DNA of 64,000 nucleotides from Burkholderia pyrrocinia (GCF_003330765.1 NZ_CP024902.1:992001-1056000); one strand, 5' to 3'; shown: positions 25,821 to 35,568, counted from the stretch's first letter. Notes: generated by a model not told the origin, from the sequence alone. A program made the numbers and translations.

Positions 25821-26273
25821 CTAGCGCGGCGGCTTGCGCTTGCCGGTCAGCTCGGCCCAGCGCTTCTCGAGCGGGCCTTCGACCATCGGCTTGATCGACG
25901 TGCCGGACGTCTGCGCATCCCAGGTCTGCACCGAGTACGGGTGGACGCGCAGCGCGTCGCGCGCGATCACGACGTCCTGATGCGCGTCGACCAGCCAGTC
26001 GTACACGAAGTCGATGCACAGCCGGTAGCCGCGTTTCGTCGCCGGATCGGGCACTTCGTAAGGCGCACGCGTCACGTAGCCGGCGCCGAACACGCCCTTG
26101 GGCTCCTTCGCGACGCGGTGCAGAAACACGCGGTCGCCCGGCAGGATGCTGCGCGCGAAACCGCAGCCCCACACGTCGTGCACGGCCTCGCCGGCCTTCA
26201 CGCGCGCGGCGACGTCAGGCAGTTCGGGCCACGGCCATTTCTTGGGGCTCCAGATCAGCAGGAAAGCGGTCAT
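25821..26273 (-). CDS. EVE/PUA-like domain protein
   Basis: A 150-aa soluble protein starting [20 protein letters not shown]. The EVE-like fold is suggested by [31 protein letters not shown] and [17 protein letters not shown] domains bind modified bases or nucleotides in RNA or DNA and often accompany restriction or defence genes, but no such gene is adjacent here. Function is unassigned. Confidence 0.7.
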   Translation of the reverse strand: MTAFLLIWSPKKWPWPELPDVAARVKAGEAVHDVWGCGFARSILPGDRVFLHRVAKEPKGVFGAGYVTRAPYEVPDPATKRGYRLCIDFVYDWLVDAHQDVVIARDALRVHPYSVQTWDAQTSGTSIKPMVEGPLEKRWAELTGKRKPPR

Positions 26274-26509
26274 CGGTTCGTTCGTGCGTCGAATAGATCA
26301 GACAAGAGCCGCAAGCTTAATCGAATCCGCTCGCGATCTTGCGCGGCGGGCGCCGCACCGGTGCTTCCCGGCCTTCCATCGTACGCGGCCGGCGGCACCT
26401 GAAAAAGTTGCGCGTACAATCATGGGCCTGAGCGCGCCGCCTGCGGCGCGGCCTCCCGTCTTCACCGCCACGCGCGCCCCGATGCGCGCGGGCTCCAATC
26501 CGGATACCC

Positions 26510-27727
26510 ATGTCTCACGTCGTCCGGCGCCGGCCCGATGCCCGGCTGATCCTGTTGCTCGGCGCGCTCGCCGCCTGCGGGCCGATCGCCACCGACATGT
26601 ACCTGCCGAGCCTGCCGTCGATCGCCGACGGCTTCTCCGTCAGCCCCGGCGCCGCGCAGCGCACGCTGACGAGCTTCATGGCCGGCTTCTCGGTCGGCAT
26701 GCTGCTGTACGGCCCGCTGTCCGACACGTGGGGCCGCCGTCCCGTGCTGCTCGGCGGCATCGCGCTGTTCACGCTCGCGAGCATCGGCTGTTTCGTCGCG
26801 GGGTCGATCGACATGCTGATCCTCGTGCGCTTCCTGCAGGCACTCGGCGCGGGCGCCGCGTCGGTGCTCGCGCGGGCGATCGCGCGCGACGCGCACGAGC
26901 CGACCGACGCGGCGAAGGTGCTGTCGATGGTCGCGATCGTCACCGCGGTCGGGCCGCTGCTCGCGCCGCTGATCGGCGGCCAGATCCTGCGCTTCTCGGG
27001 CTGGCGCGGCGTGTTCGTCGTGCTGGCCGTGTTCGGCGCGGTGTGCGCGGCGACCGCGTACCTGCGCGTGCCCGAAACCTGGCCGAAGGAACGGCGCAAG
27101 AGCACGGCCGTGCTTGCGTCGTTCGCGTCGTACGGGCGCATCCTGTCCGACCCCGTCGCGTGGGGGCACATGCTGTGCGGCGGGATGGCGTTCGCGTCGA
27201 TGTTCTCGTACATCACCGCGACGCCGTTCGTGTACATCGAGTATTTCCACGTGTCGCCGCAGCACTACGGGCTGCTGTTCGGCCTGAACGTCGTCGGGAT
27301 CATGATCGGCAACTTCGCGAACACGCGGCTCGTCGGCCGCATCGGCTCGCTGCGCATCATCGCGGCCGCGGCGCTCGTGAGCTGCATTGCGTCGCTCGCG
27401 GTCGCGCTCGTCGCGCTGACGGGGTGGGGCGGGCTGTGGTCGATCGTCGTGTGCCTGTTCTTCGTCGTCGGCGTGGTCGGGATCCTGTCCGCGAACTGCA
27501 CGACCGACCTGATGCATCGCTATCCGCACAACGCGGGCGCGTCGGCGGCCGTGTTCGGCGCGATGCAGCTCGCGCTCGGCGCGCTTGCGAGCGTCGCGAT
27601 CGGCGCACTCGCGGACGGCACGCCGTTCGCGATGGGCGTGACGATCGGCGTCTCGGGCGTGCTGTGTTTCGCCGGACGCTACCTCGTGCTGCGCTGGCAC
27701 GGGCGGCCGGTGAAAGCGGGCGCCTGA
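26510..27727 (+). CDS. Bcr/CflA family multidrug efflux MFS transporter
   Basis: A 405-aa 12-helix drug:H+ antiporter. Signatures: GPIATDMYLPSLPSIADGFS in TM1, YGPLSDTWGRRPVLLGGIAL in loop 2-3, and ALGAGAASVLARAIARDAHE in TM4/loop. These are typical of Bcr/CmlA-like exporters of bicyclomycin, chloramphenicol or sulfonamides. The true substrate cannot be told. Single gene with its own terminator; the EVE-domain gene upstream diverges from it. Confidence 0.9.
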   Translation: MSHVVRRRPDARLILLLGALAACGPIATDMYLPSLPSIADGFSVSPGAAQRTLTSFMAGFSVGMLLYGPLSDTWGRRPVLLGGIALFTLASIGCFVAGSIDMLILVRFLQALGAGAASVLARAIARDAHEPTDAAKVLSMVAIVTAVGPLLAPLIGGQILRFSGWRGVFVVLAVFGAVCAATAYLRVPETWPKERRKSTAVLASFASYGRILSDPVAWGHMLCGGMAFASMFSYITATPFVYIEYFHVSPQHYGLLFGLNVVGIMIGNFANTRLVGRIGSLRIIAAAALVSCIASLAVALVALTGWGGLWSIVVCLFFVVGVVGILSANCTTDLMHRYPHNAGASAAVFGAMQLALGALASVAIGALADGTPFAMGVTIGVSGVLCFAGRYLVLRWHGRPVKAGA

Positions 27728-27750
27728 ACCGGCAGCCGGGCGGCAGAATG

Positions 27751-27792
27751 AAAAACGCCACCGCGCGCGATGCGCCGGTGGCGTTTTTCTTT
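27751..27792. terminator. bidirectional Rho-independent terminator
   Basis: AAAAACGCCACCG (27751-27763) pairs with CGGTGGCGTTTTT (27776-27788), with a further pyrimidine run after it. It serves the Bcr-type gene and the convergent glk/hexR gene. Confidence 0.88.
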
Positions 27793-27821
27793 TGAGCGCG
27801 GGAAGTGGCGGGGGCCGCGCG

Positions 27822-29750
27822 TCAATCCCGCGCGACGTCCTTCGCCGCCGGCGACGCGCCGTGGCTCAGCCAGTCGAGCACGTCGGCCGTTTCGTCGTCG
27901 TTCGCGCGCGCCTTCGCCTGCGCGACGGCCTCGGGCAGTTCGCCGTTCGTCGATGCGCGGCGGATCGCGACGCCGACCGCGAGGATGTCGATCATCAGCA
28001 GATGCAGGATCCGCGAGATCATCGACAGCTGCGATTCGCGCATCTCGATGTGGTCGGTCTCGAGCGCGACGGTCGCGCGCTTCGCGAGCGGCGTGTTGCT
28101 CGACGTGATCGCGATCACCTTCGCGCCGGCCTGTATCGCGACGTCGAGCACGCGCAGCAGCTCGGGCGCGCGTCCCGACTTCGACACCGCGACGATCACG
28201 TCGCCCTTGCCGAGCAGCGCGGCCGATGCGGCCTGCATGTACAGGTCGCCGTACGCGATGGTCGGAATCCCGAAGCGGAAGAACTTGTAGTGCGCGTCCT
28301 GCGCGACGATGTTCGAGTTGCCGAGCCCGTAGAACTCGATGCGCCGCGCGCCGTTCAGGATCTCGATCGCGTTCTCGACGTGTTCGAAATTCAGGTGCTC
28401 GCGCAGTTGCAGGATCGCCGACACCGTGTTGTCGAGCACCTTCGCGCCGAAATCGGTGGCCGTATCGCCGAGATGCACCTGGCTGTGGCTCATCGGGATC
28501 GTGCCGGTGAGGCCGGTGGCGAGCTTCAGCTTGAAGTCCGACAACCCCTGGCAGCCGAGCGAACGGCAGAAGCGGATCACGGTCGGCTGGCTCACGTCGG
28601 CCTTGCGCGCGATGTCGATGATCGGATCGTTGATGATCGAGCGCGGATGGTTCAGCGCGAGATCGGCGACGCGGCGCTCGGCGGGCGTCAGCGCGTCGCG
28701 CATCTGGCGGATCCGCTCGAACACGGCCGACGACGCACCGCCCGATCGGTTCGACAGCTGCTCCGCGAGGATCGCGGATACGCCGAGGAACGCCGGATAT
28801 TCGGCGGTGATCAGGTAGGTCGGGATGTTCTCGAGATAGTGCGTGAAGCGGCCCTTCGCCTCGAAGCGCGCGCGGAACGGCGAGCGCGTGAACAGTTCGC
28901 CGAGCTTCAGCGCGACGCCGCCGCCGATATACACACCGCCGAGCGCGCCGAGCGTCAGCGCGACGCTGCCCGCGAACGCGCCGAGAATCCCGCAGAAGCA
29001 TTCGACCGTCTCGAGCGCGAGCGCGTCGCCCGCATGCGCGCGCTCGACGATCTCCACCGTGTCGACGGTCGCGGCGACGCGCTTCTTGTCGCGCGCGGCG
29101 AGCGCGCGATAGATGATCTCCATCCCGGGGCCCGCGCACACGCGCTCGAACGACACGTGCGGAAACTTCTTGCGCGCGTACTGCAGCACCAGATCCTCGC
29201 GCTCGTCTTGCGGCGCGAACGAGGCGTGGCCGCCTTCGCTGCCGAGCGCGATCCAGCGGTCGTCGGCCGGGATCAGCCCCGACACGCCGAGCCCGGTGCC
29301 GGGCCCGAGCAGCCCGATCACGCTGTTCTGGCGGCGCGCACCGCCGCCGACCTGCACGCGTTGCGCATCGGTCAGGCCCGGCAGCGCCATCGCGAGCGCG
29401 GTGAAGTCGTTGACGACGAGCAGCGTGTCGAAGCCGAGCGCGCGGCGCGTCGCCTCGATCGAGAAGCTCCAGTCGTGGTTGGTCATCGTGACCTGGTCGC
29501 CGTCGACCGGATTCGCGATCGCGATCGCCGCGTGGTTCACGCGGGCGATCTTCACGTCCTTCAGGTATTTGCGGATCGCGTCGGTGAGCGTCGGATAGTC
29601 GGCGCCGGGATACACGCGGATCTGCGTGATGTCGCCCGGGCCGGTTTCCAGCGCGAAGCGCGCGTTGGTGCCGCCGACGTCCGCGAGCAAGCGCGGGCCG
29701 TCGGCATGCTGGCCTGCGACGACCGCCTTACTTTGCGCACCAGTAGACAT
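27822..29750 (-). CDS. glk: bifunctional glucokinase / RpiR (HexR)-type transcriptional regulator
   Basis: A 642-aa fusion starting [20 protein letters not shown]. Residues ~20-340 are a bacterial glucokinase: [20 protein letters not shown] (phosphate motif), [30 protein letters not shown]. Residues ~350-425 are an RpiR helix-turn-helix ([20 protein letters not shown]) and ~470-600 an SIS sugar-phosphate domain ([20 protein letters not shown]). Fusing kinase and sensor puts glucose-6-phosphate production and gene control in one chain. Last gene of zwf-pgl-glk, overlapping pgl by 23 bp; a HexR-like operator lies upstream of zwf. Confidence 0.93.
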   Translation of the reverse strand: MSTGAQSKAVVAGQHADGPRLLADVGGTNARFALETGPGDITQIRVYPGADYPTLTDAIRKYLKDVKIARVNHAAIAIANPVDGDQVTMTNHDWSFSIEATRRALGFDTLLVVNDFTALAMALPGLTDAQRVQVGGGARRQNSVIGLLGPGTGLGVSGLIPADDRWIALGSEGGHASFAPQDEREDLVLQYARKKFPHVSFERVCAGPGMEIIYRALAARDKKRVAATVDTVEIVERAHAGDALALETVECFCGILGAFAGSVALTLGALGGVYIGGGVALKLGELFTRSPFRARFEAKGRFTHYLENIPTYLITAEYPAFLGVSAILAEQLSNRSGGASSAVFERIRQMRDALTPAERRVADLALNHPRSIINDPIIDIARKADVSQPTVIRFCRSLGCQGLSDFKLKLATGLTGTIPMSHSQVHLGDTATDFGAKVLDNTVSAILQLREHLNFEHVENAIEILNGARRIEFYGLGNSNIVAQDAHYKFFRFGIPTIAYGDLYMQAASAALLGKGDVIVAVSKSGRAPELLRVLDVAIQAGAKVIAITSSNTPLAKRATVALETDHIEMRESQLSMISRILHLLMIDILAVGVAIRRASTNGELPEAVAQAKARANDDETADVLDWLSHGASPAAKDVARD

Positions 29751-30408
29751 CGAGCTGGGTCCCCTTGTCGTTGGCCAGTTGGGAAATCGCGTTCTTCTGC
29801 AGCGATGCGGCCGCGGCATCGAGCACGGCGCGCTTCGCGGGGCCCGCGATCAGCAGGAACAGCCGGTCGACGCGCTTGAGCGCATCGAGCGAAAAGCTCA
29901 CGCGCGCGTGCGGCGCGGCGCCGGGATGCACGGCGACGAAACGCTCGGGCGTCGCGATCGCATGATCCCATTCGGGCGCGTCGGCGAAGATCGACGCGGT
30001 GTGGCCGTCCTCGCCCATGCCGAGCACCGCGACGTTCGGCACGCGATAGTCGGCGTTCGCGTTCAGCGCGGCGACGTGCGCGTCGAGCGCGGCGCGCGTG
30101 TCGACGAGCGGCAGGAAGCGGGCAGAGGCCGCCGCGTGCTGCAGCAGCGTGTCGCGCACGAGGTGCGCGTTGCTCGCCGCGTCGTCCTCCGGCACCCAGC
30201 GGTCGTCGACCAGCGTGACGTCGATACCGGCCCAGTCGAGCGCCGCATGCGACAGCGTGTGCAGGAACGGGCGCGGGCTCGTGCCGCCGGATACCGCGAG
30301 CGTCGGGCGCGCGGGGCCGGCGAGCGCGTCGCGCAGCGCATCGCCGACGGCGTGCGCGAGCGCGTCGCTTTGCGCTTCCTGGGTGTCGAAAGCGTGGATC
30401 TCGATCAC
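29728..30408 (-). CDS. pgl: 6-phosphogluconolactonase
   Basis: A 226-aa DevB/SOL-type lactonase hydrolysing 6-phosphogluconolactone made by Zwf. Landmarks: [40 protein letters not shown] and [20 protein letters not shown]. It sits 88 bp behind zwf and overlaps the start of glk/hexR, so the three are one operon for glucose oxidation to 6-phosphogluconate (Entner-Doudoroff entry). edd/eda are not in this window. Confidence 0.93.
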   Translation of the reverse strand: MIEIHAFDTQEAQSDALAHAVGDALRDALAGPARPTLAVSGGTSPRPFLHTLSHAALDWAGIDVTLVDDRWVPEDDAASNAHLVRDTLLQHAAASARFLPLVDTRAALDAHVAALNANADYRVPNVAVLGMGEDGHTASIFADAPEWDHAIATPERFVAVHPGAAPHARVSFSLDALKRVDRLFLLIAGPAKRAVLDAAAASLQKNAISQLANDKGTQLDVYWCAK

Positions 30409-30496
30409 ATCTCCTCCGGACTGCTTTGTCTGTTCAAATCGTATGAATCGTGGGGCACGTTGCCGGACGCGGTGGCGCGCACGGCAACGGTTTGCA

Positions 30497-31966
30497 TCAG
30501 TTTTCTTCTTCGAGCCAGCAGGTGTCGTGCTGCGCGAGCATCGCGCTCGCCGCGGCCGGCCCCCAGGTGCCCGCCGCGTACGGCTTCGGCGGCTTCAGCG
30601 AGCGCGCCCATTCGTTCAGGATCGGCTCGACCCAGCGCCATGCGGCTTCCTGTTCGTCGCGGCGCACGAACAGCGCGAGACGGCCGTTGATCACGTCGAG
30701 CAGCAGGCGCTGGTACGCCTCCATCTGCCCTTCCTTGAAGAACTGGTCGAACGCGAGGTCGAGGTGCACGCTCGCGAGGTTCATCCCTTCGCCGGGCTGC
30801 TTCGCGAGGCAGTACAGGCGGATCGTCTCGTTCGGCTGCAGCCGGATCACGAGGCGGTTCGAACCGGCGCGCAGTGCGGTCGGCCCGAGCGCCGAGTGCG
30901 GCACGGGGCGGAAGTTGACGACGATCTCCGCGACGCGGTCGGCGAGACGCTTGCCGGTGCGCAGGAAGAACGGCACGCCGGCCCAGCGCCAGTTCTCGAT
31001 CTCGACCTTCAGCGCGACGAAGGTTTCGGTCTGGCTGTCGGGCTTCACGCCCGGCTCGGTCGCGTAGGCCGGCACCTGCGCGCCCTTGATCACGCCCGCA
31101 TGATACTGGCCGCGCACCGCGACCTTGCCGATGTCGCGCGGATCGACCGGCTTCAGCGCCCGCAGCACGCGCAGCTTCTCGTCGCGCACCGAGTCGGAAT
31201 CCATCGAGTGCGGCGGTTCCATCGCGACGATCGACAGCAGTTGCAGCAGGTGGTTCTGCACCATGTCGCGCAGCGCGCCCGTATTGTCGTAGAAATCGCC
31301 GCGCGCCTCGACGCCGAGCTCCTCGGCGATCGTGATCTGGATGCTCTCGACCCATTCGCGGCGCCACAGCGGCTCGAACAGCGCGTTGCCGAAGCGCAGC
31401 GCGAGCAGGTTCTGTACCGGCTCCTTGCCGAGGTAGTGGTCGATCCGGTAGATCTGGCCTTCCGCGAAGATCTCGCCGACCGCGTCGTTGATCGCGTTCG
31501 ACGACTTCAGATCGTAGCCGAGCGGCTTCTCGAGCACGATGCGCGAGCCTTCGTTCAGGCCGACCGACGCGAGCGCCTTGCAGATCGGCACGAACAGCGA
31601 CGGGCCCGTCGCGAGATAGAACACGCGGATGCCGGGCAGCGACGCGATCGCGTCGCGCAGCACGACGTAGTCTTCCGCGCGGCCGAGGTCGAGCTTTACG
31701 TACTCGATGCGTTCGAGGAAGGACTTCCACGCGGCTTCGTCGAGGGCCTTGCCGGCCGCCTTGGCCGCATGCGGCTTCACATGCGTGTCGACCCACTCGA
31801 GATAACCCGCCCGATCCGATTCGTGCCGCGCCACGGCGATGATCCGGCCGCTCTCCGCCAGCATGTTCGCACGGTGCGCTTCGAACAGCGCGGGCAGGAT
31901 CTTGCGCATCGACAGATCGCCGGTGCCGCCGAAAAGTACGAAGGTAAAGCTGGAATCGGTATGCAT
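30497..31966 (-). CDS. zwf: glucose-6-phosphate 1-dehydrogenase
   Basis: A 489-aa NAD(P)-dependent enzyme. ATG 31966 (MHTDSSFTFVLFGGTGDLSM) follows CGGAGA; the 21-residue upstream extension is not family-like. Landmarks: nucleotide loop FGGTGDLSMRKILPA, EKPLGYDLKSS, and active site RIDHYLGKEPVQNLLALRFG. First gene of the zwf-pgl-glk/hexR operon, read away from the sugar ABC transporter. The shared divergent promoter region has a HexR-type palindrome. Confidence 0.95.
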   Translation of the reverse strand: MHTDSSFTFVLFGGTGDLSMRKILPALFEAHRANMLAESGRIIAVARHESDRAGYLEWVDTHVKPHAAKAAGKALDEAAWKSFLERIEYVKLDLGRAEDYVVLRDAIASLPGIRVFYLATGPSLFVPICKALASVGLNEGSRIVLEKPLGYDLKSSNAINDAVGEIFAEGQIYRIDHYLGKEPVQNLLALRFGNALFEPLWRREWVESIQITIAEELGVEARGDFYDNTGALRDMVQNHLLQLLSIVAMEPPHSMDSDSVRDEKLRVLRALKPVDPRDIGKVAVRGQYHAGVIKGAQVPAYATEPGVKPDSQTETFVALKVEIENWRWAGVPFFLRTGKRLADRVAEIVVNFRPVPHSALGPTALRAGSNRLVIRLQPNETIRLYCLAKQPGEGMNLASVHLDLAFDQFFKEGQMEAYQRLLLDVINGRLALFVRRDEQEAAWRWVEPILNEWARSLKPPKPYAAGTWGPAAASAMLAQHDTCWLEEEN

Positions 31967-32022
31967 GTGTCTCCGCCGGGTTGGGGTGCTGGGAAGCGAT
32001 CCGTAGTGCGATAAAAATATTT

Positions 32023-32051
32023 TTGACACTGAATTGTAGTTTAACTACAAT
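32023..32051 (+). promoter_or_regulatory. promoter of the sugar ABC transporter operon
   Basis: TTGACA (32023-32028), exactly 17 bp, TACAAT (32046-32051): near-consensus sigma-70. The -10 box is the right arm of the HexR palindrome, so a bound repressor would block polymerase. The leader would be about 340 nt before the ATG at 32397. Confidence 0.8.
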
Positions 32052-32060
32052 CCGCCGCAA
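32033..32060 (-). promoter_or_regulatory. promoter of the zwf operon
   Basis: On the minus strand TTGCGG (32060-32055), 16 bp, TACAAT (32038-32033). Its -10 box is made by the left arm of the same palindrome, so the two divergent promoters interlock and one bound regulator covers both. The leader to the zwf ATG is about 60 nt. Confidence 0.65.
32034..32050. promoter_or_regulatory. HexR-type operator palindrome
   Basis: TTGTAGTTTAACTACAA is a perfect palindrome (8-bp arms around one central base). It fits the known HexR pattern TGTART-N3-AYTACA. It lies in the 430-bp gap between divergent zwf and the sugar ABC operon, and the only RpiR/HexR-type regulator in the window is the glk fusion in that zwf operon. 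It overlaps both predicted promoters. Confidence 0.85.
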
Positions 32061-32396
32061 GGGGTAGCACCTGGGTGAAGAAAAAAAGAAGTGCGGTCGA
32101 TGAACTGCGCGAGCTTCGCTTCCGGGAACGCCTTGTGCCGAATGGTATCGGACATTGACGGCGCGCATCGTCAGCGCGCCGTCGGCCCCGGGCTCGCGTC
32201 GCATCATCGCGGCGGGCCAGAAACACAAAGAGGAGACACGCCGTTGAATCTCGATTCACGCTTTCTGTAAGAGCCCGGCCGGTCATCGGCCCCGTACGCT
32301 ACATGCGTCCCGCGGCTCGATTTCCCCGTCGTTATCAAGAAGCCGGTTCCCGGTCAGGGAACCTCACGAGTTGATTCAGTCTGGAGGAGATAAGTA

Positions 32397-33644
32397 ATGA
32401 AAGTTCGCTCGATCATGGGCGCGCTCTGCGCCGCGGGTCTGATGGCTGGCGCCGTGGCGGCGCAGGCAGCCGAGAACGTAACGGTGCTGCACTGGTGGAC
32501 CTCGGGCGGCGAGTCGAAGGCCGTCGGCGTGCTGAAGGACGACGTGCAGAAGCAGGGCTATGTGTGGAAGGACTTCGCGGTCGCGGGCGGCGCGGGCGCA
32601 GCGGCGATGACCGCGCTGAAGACCAAGGTGATCAGCGGCGACGCACCGTCGGCCGCGCAGATCAAGGGCCCGCTGATCCAGGACTGGGCCGACCAGGGCG
32701 TGCTCGTCAACGTCGATTCCGTCGCCGGCGACTGGAAGCAGAACCTGCCGCCGGAAATCGACAAGATCATCAAGTACAAGGGCCACACCGTCGCCGCGCC
32801 GTTCTCGGTGCACCGCGTGAACTGGCTGTACATCAACAAGGCCGCGCTCGACAAGGTCGGCGCGAAGGTGCCGGCCACCTGGCCCGAATTCTTCGCGGTG
32901 GCCGACAAGCTGAAGGCCGCGGGCATCCAGCCGGTCGCGATGGGCGGCCAGCCGTGGCAGGACCTGACGCTGTGGGAAGACGTCGTGCTGTCGCAAGGCC
33001 CGGCGTTCTACAAGAAGGCGCTCGTCGACCTCGACCAGGCGACGCTGACGTCGCCGCAGATGCTGTCCGTGTTCGACACGGTGCGCAAGATCCAGGGCTA
33101 CTTCGATACCGGCCGCAACGGCCGCGACTGGAACCTCGCGACCGCGATGGTGATCAACGGCAAGGCCGGCATGCAGTTCATGGGCGACTGGGCGAAGGGC
33201 GAGTTCGAGAACGCGGGCAAGAAGTCGGGCAAGGACTACATCTGCGCACCGGTGCCGGGCACGGCGAATGCTTACACGTTCAACGTCGATTCGTTCGTGT
33301 TCTTCCAGCAGAAGGGCGACAAGGCCGCGACGCCGGGCCAGCTCGCACTCGCGAAGACGATCATGACACCGGACTTCCAGGAGCAGTTCAGCCTGCTGAA
33401 GGGCTCGGTGCCCGTGCGTCTCGGCGTGAAGATGGACAAGTTCGACGACTGCGCGAAGAAGTCGTATGCCGACGAGCAGACCGCGATCAAGTCGGGCGGC
33501 TTCGTGCCGTCGCTCGCGCACGGGATGGCGCAGAGCGACGCGACCGCCGGCGCGATCACCGACGTCGTGACGAAGTTCATGAACTCGCAGCAGGATTCGA
33601 AGAGCGCGGTCGCCGCGCTCGCGAAGGCCGCGAAGGTCAAGTAA
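32397..33644 (+). CDS. sugar ABC transporter substrate-binding protein
   Basis: A 415-aa periplasmic binding protein with signal peptide MKVRSIMGALCAAGLMAGAV (cleavage near AQA-AE). ATG 32397 follows GGAGGAGATAA. Family 1 solute-binding features: VLHWWTSGGESKAVGVLKDD, GQPWQDLTLWEDVVLSQGPA, MQFMGDWAKGEF. The pattern matches glucose/mannose binding proteins of the GtsA/GltB type. Divergent from zwf and sharing the HexR operator, it is very likely the glucose (or hexose) receptor. A partial terminator follows. Confidence 0.92.
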   Translation: MKVRSIMGALCAAGLMAGAVAAQAAENVTVLHWWTSGGESKAVGVLKDDVQKQGYVWKDFAVAGGAGAAAMTALKTKVISGDAPSAAQIKGPLIQDWADQGVLVNVDSVAGDWKQNLPPEIDKIIKYKGHTVAAPFSVHRVNWLYINKAALDKVGAKVPATWPEFFAVADKLKAAGIQPVAMGGQPWQDLTLWEDVVLSQGPAFYKKALVDLDQATLTSPQMLSVFDTVRKIQGYFDTGRNGRDWNLATAMVINGKAGMQFMGDWAKGEFENAGKKSGKDYICAPVPGTANAYTFNVDSFVFFQQKGDKAATPGQLALAKTIMTPDFQEQFSLLKGSVPVRLGVKMDKFDDCAKKSYADEQTAIKSGGFVPSLAHGMAQSDATAGAITDVVTKFMNSQQDSKSAVAALAKAAKVK

Positions 33645-33655
33645 CGCGCGACAGG

Positions 33656-33692
33656 CGCCCGGCCGGAAGCGCTTCGTCGGCCGGGCGTTTTT
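33656..33692 (+). terminator. intra-operon terminator after the binding-protein gene
   Basis: CGCCCGGCCG (33656-33665) pairs with CGGCCGGGCG (33678-33687) and is followed by T5. It lies between the binding-protein and permease genes, where partial termination would keep binding protein in excess over the membrane parts. Confidence 0.8.
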
Positions 33693-33782
33693 GCATGTGC
33701 AGCAAACGGGCTCGCCCGCGAGCCCGTGCCGTACCCGGCGCCGGCCCGGCCTGCGTCGCCCTCGTTCCAGGAGTCGAATCAA

Positions 33783-34721
33783 GTGACTGCCCCTCTTAGC
33801 GGAAACGGATCCGGTGCTGTCGCCGCACGGCGTACGTCGCCGATGTCGGCCTTAGCCGATCGCTGGATCCCGAAGCTCGTGCTTGCGCCGAGCGTCGCGA
33901 TCGCCGTGGTGTTCATCTACGGCTTCATCCTGATTACCGGCTATCTGTCGCTGACCAACTCGCGGCTGTTGCCGAACTACGATTTCGACGGCTTCGGCCG
34001 TTACTCGGACCTGTTCCAGAACGACGTGTGGTGGACTTCCGCCGCGAACCTCGGCTGGTTCGGGATTCCGTTCATCGCGATCTGCGTCGCGCTCGGGCTG
34101 TTCCTCGCGATCCTGCTCGACCAGCGGATCCGCAACGAAGGCGCGCTGCGCGCGATCTTCCTGTACCCGATGGCGCTGTCGTTCATCGTGACCGGCACCG
34201 CGTGGCAGTGGATCCTGAACCCGGGCCTCGGCCTCGAGAAGGTGATGCACGACTGGGGCTGGACGAGCTTCTCGTTCGGCTGGCTCGACGATCCGGACAA
34301 GGCGATCTTCTGCGTGGTGATCGCGGCCGTATGGCAGTCGACCGGCTTCGTGATGGCGCTGTTCCTCGCGGGGCTGCGCGGTGTCGACGCCGAGATCTTC
34401 AAGGCCGCGCAGGTCGACGGCGCGACGCTGCCGACCATCTACCGCAAGATCGTGATTCCGAGCATGCGCCCGGTGTTCTTCTCGGTGCTGCTGATCCTCT
34501 GCCACATCACGATCAAGACCTTCGACCTCGTCGTCGCGCTGACGGCGGGCGGCCCGGGCACGGCGTCGTCGCTGCCGGCCATGTTCATGTACACGTTTTC
34601 GTTCAACCGCGGCCAGCTCGGGCTCGGCGCGGCGTCCTCGGTGATGATGCTCGCGACCGTGGTCGCGGTGCTGGTGCCGCTGATGTATATGGAATCGAGG
34701 AGCACCCGCAATGCAGCCTAA
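33783..34721 (+). CDS. sugar ABC transporter permease (MalF-like)
   Basis: A 312-aa inner-membrane subunit with about six helices. GTG 33783 is chosen because CCAGGAG lies 9 bp upstream; the in-frame ATG at 33843 is an alternative. The EAA loop that contacts the ATPase is visible as EIFKAAQVDGATLPTIYRKI followed by VIPSMRP. Overlaps the second permease by 11 bp. Partner of the binding protein upstream and the ATPase downstream. Confidence 0.9.
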   Translation: MTAPLSGNGSGAVAARRTSPMSALADRWIPKLVLAPSVAIAVVFIYGFILITGYLSLTNSRLLPNYDFDGFGRYSDLFQNDVWWTSAANLGWFGIPFIAICVALGLFLAILLDQRIRNEGALRAIFLYPMALSFIVTGTAWQWILNPGLGLEKVMHDWGWTSFSFGWLDDPDKAIFCVVIAAVWQSTGFVMALFLAGLRGVDAEIFKAAQVDGATLPTIYRKIVIPSMRPVFFSVLLILCHITIKTFDLVVALTAGGPGTASSLPAMFMYTFSFNRGQLGLGAASSVMMLATVVAVLVPLMYMESRSTRNAA

Positions 34722-35568
34722 GATGACGATCAGCCGGGCAGTGATCTATGCGGCGCTGATCCTGTTCGCGCTGTATTTCCTGTTCCCGATCTACGTGATG
34801 CTGTCGACGTCGTTCAAGGACCTCGACCAGCTGCGCACCGGCAACCTGCTGACGCCGCCCACCAGCTGGACCGTCGACCCGTGGCTGAAGGCGTGGAGCG
34901 GCGCCTGTACCGGCGTGCGCTGCGACGGGATGAAGCCGTTCTTCCTGAACTCGCTGGAGATGGTGATCCCGGCCGTGCTGATCTCGTCGCTGATCGGCGC
35001 GTTCAACGGCTACGTGCTCACGCACTGGCGCTTTCGCGGCGCGGACGCGCTGTTCACGATGATGCTGGTCGGCTGCTTCATCCCGTTTCAGGTGATCCTG
35101 CTGCCGATGGCGCGCCTGCAGGGGATGCTCGGCCTTGCCAACACGATTCCCGGCCTCGTGTTCGTGCACGTCGTGTACGGGATCGCGTTCACGACGATGT
35201 TCTTCCGCAACTTCTACGTGAGCGTGCCGGCCGAGCTCGTGAAGGCCGCACGTATCGACGGCGCGGGCTTCTTCACGATCTTCACGAAGATCCTGATGCC
35301 CGTGTCGCTGCCGATCTTCATGGTGTGCCTGATCTGGCAATTCACGCAAATCTGGAACGACTTCCTGTTCGGGATCGTGTTCTCCGGCGTGGATTCGATG
35401 CCGATCACGGTTGCGCTGAACAACCTCGTCAACACGTCGACGGGTGTAAAGGAATACAACGTCGACATGGCCGGCGCGATCATCGCCGCGCTGCCGACGC
35501 TGCTCGTCTACATCGTCGCCGGCCGCTACTTCGTGCGCGGGCTGACGGCGGGCGCGGTGAAGGGGTAA
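34711..35568 (+). CDS. sugar ABC transporter permease (MalG-like)
   Basis: A 285-aa inner-membrane subunit with six helices, ATG inside the end of the first permease gene. EAA loop: ELVKAARIDGAGFFTIFTKI followed by LMPVSLP. Forms the heterodimeric channel with the MalF-like subunit. Confidence 0.92.
   Translation: MQPKMTISRAVIYAALILFALYFLFPIYVMLSTSFKDLDQLRTGNLLTPPTSWTVDPWLKAWSGACTGVRCDGMKPFFLNSLEMVIPAVLISSLIGAFNGYVLTHWRFRGADALFTMMLVGCFIPFQVILLPMARLQGMLGLANTIPGLVFVHVVYGIAFTTMFFRNFYVSVPAELVKAARIDGAGFFTIFTKILMPVSLPIFMVCLIWQFTQIWNDFLFGIVFSGVDSMPITVALNNLVNTSTGVKEYNVDMAGAIIAALPTLLVYIVAGRYFVRGLTAGAVKG

Noticed and set aside
23212..25824. 870-codon plus-strand open frame across ribE/ribD/hemL
   Set aside because: It is antisense to clear ribD and hemL, is rich in Arg/Ala/His without any domain, and arises from third-position GC bias on the opposite strand.
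32041..32286. 81-codon minus-strand ORF in the zwf-ABC gap
   Set aside because: Overlaps the operator/promoter, has no ribosome site and no family resemblance.
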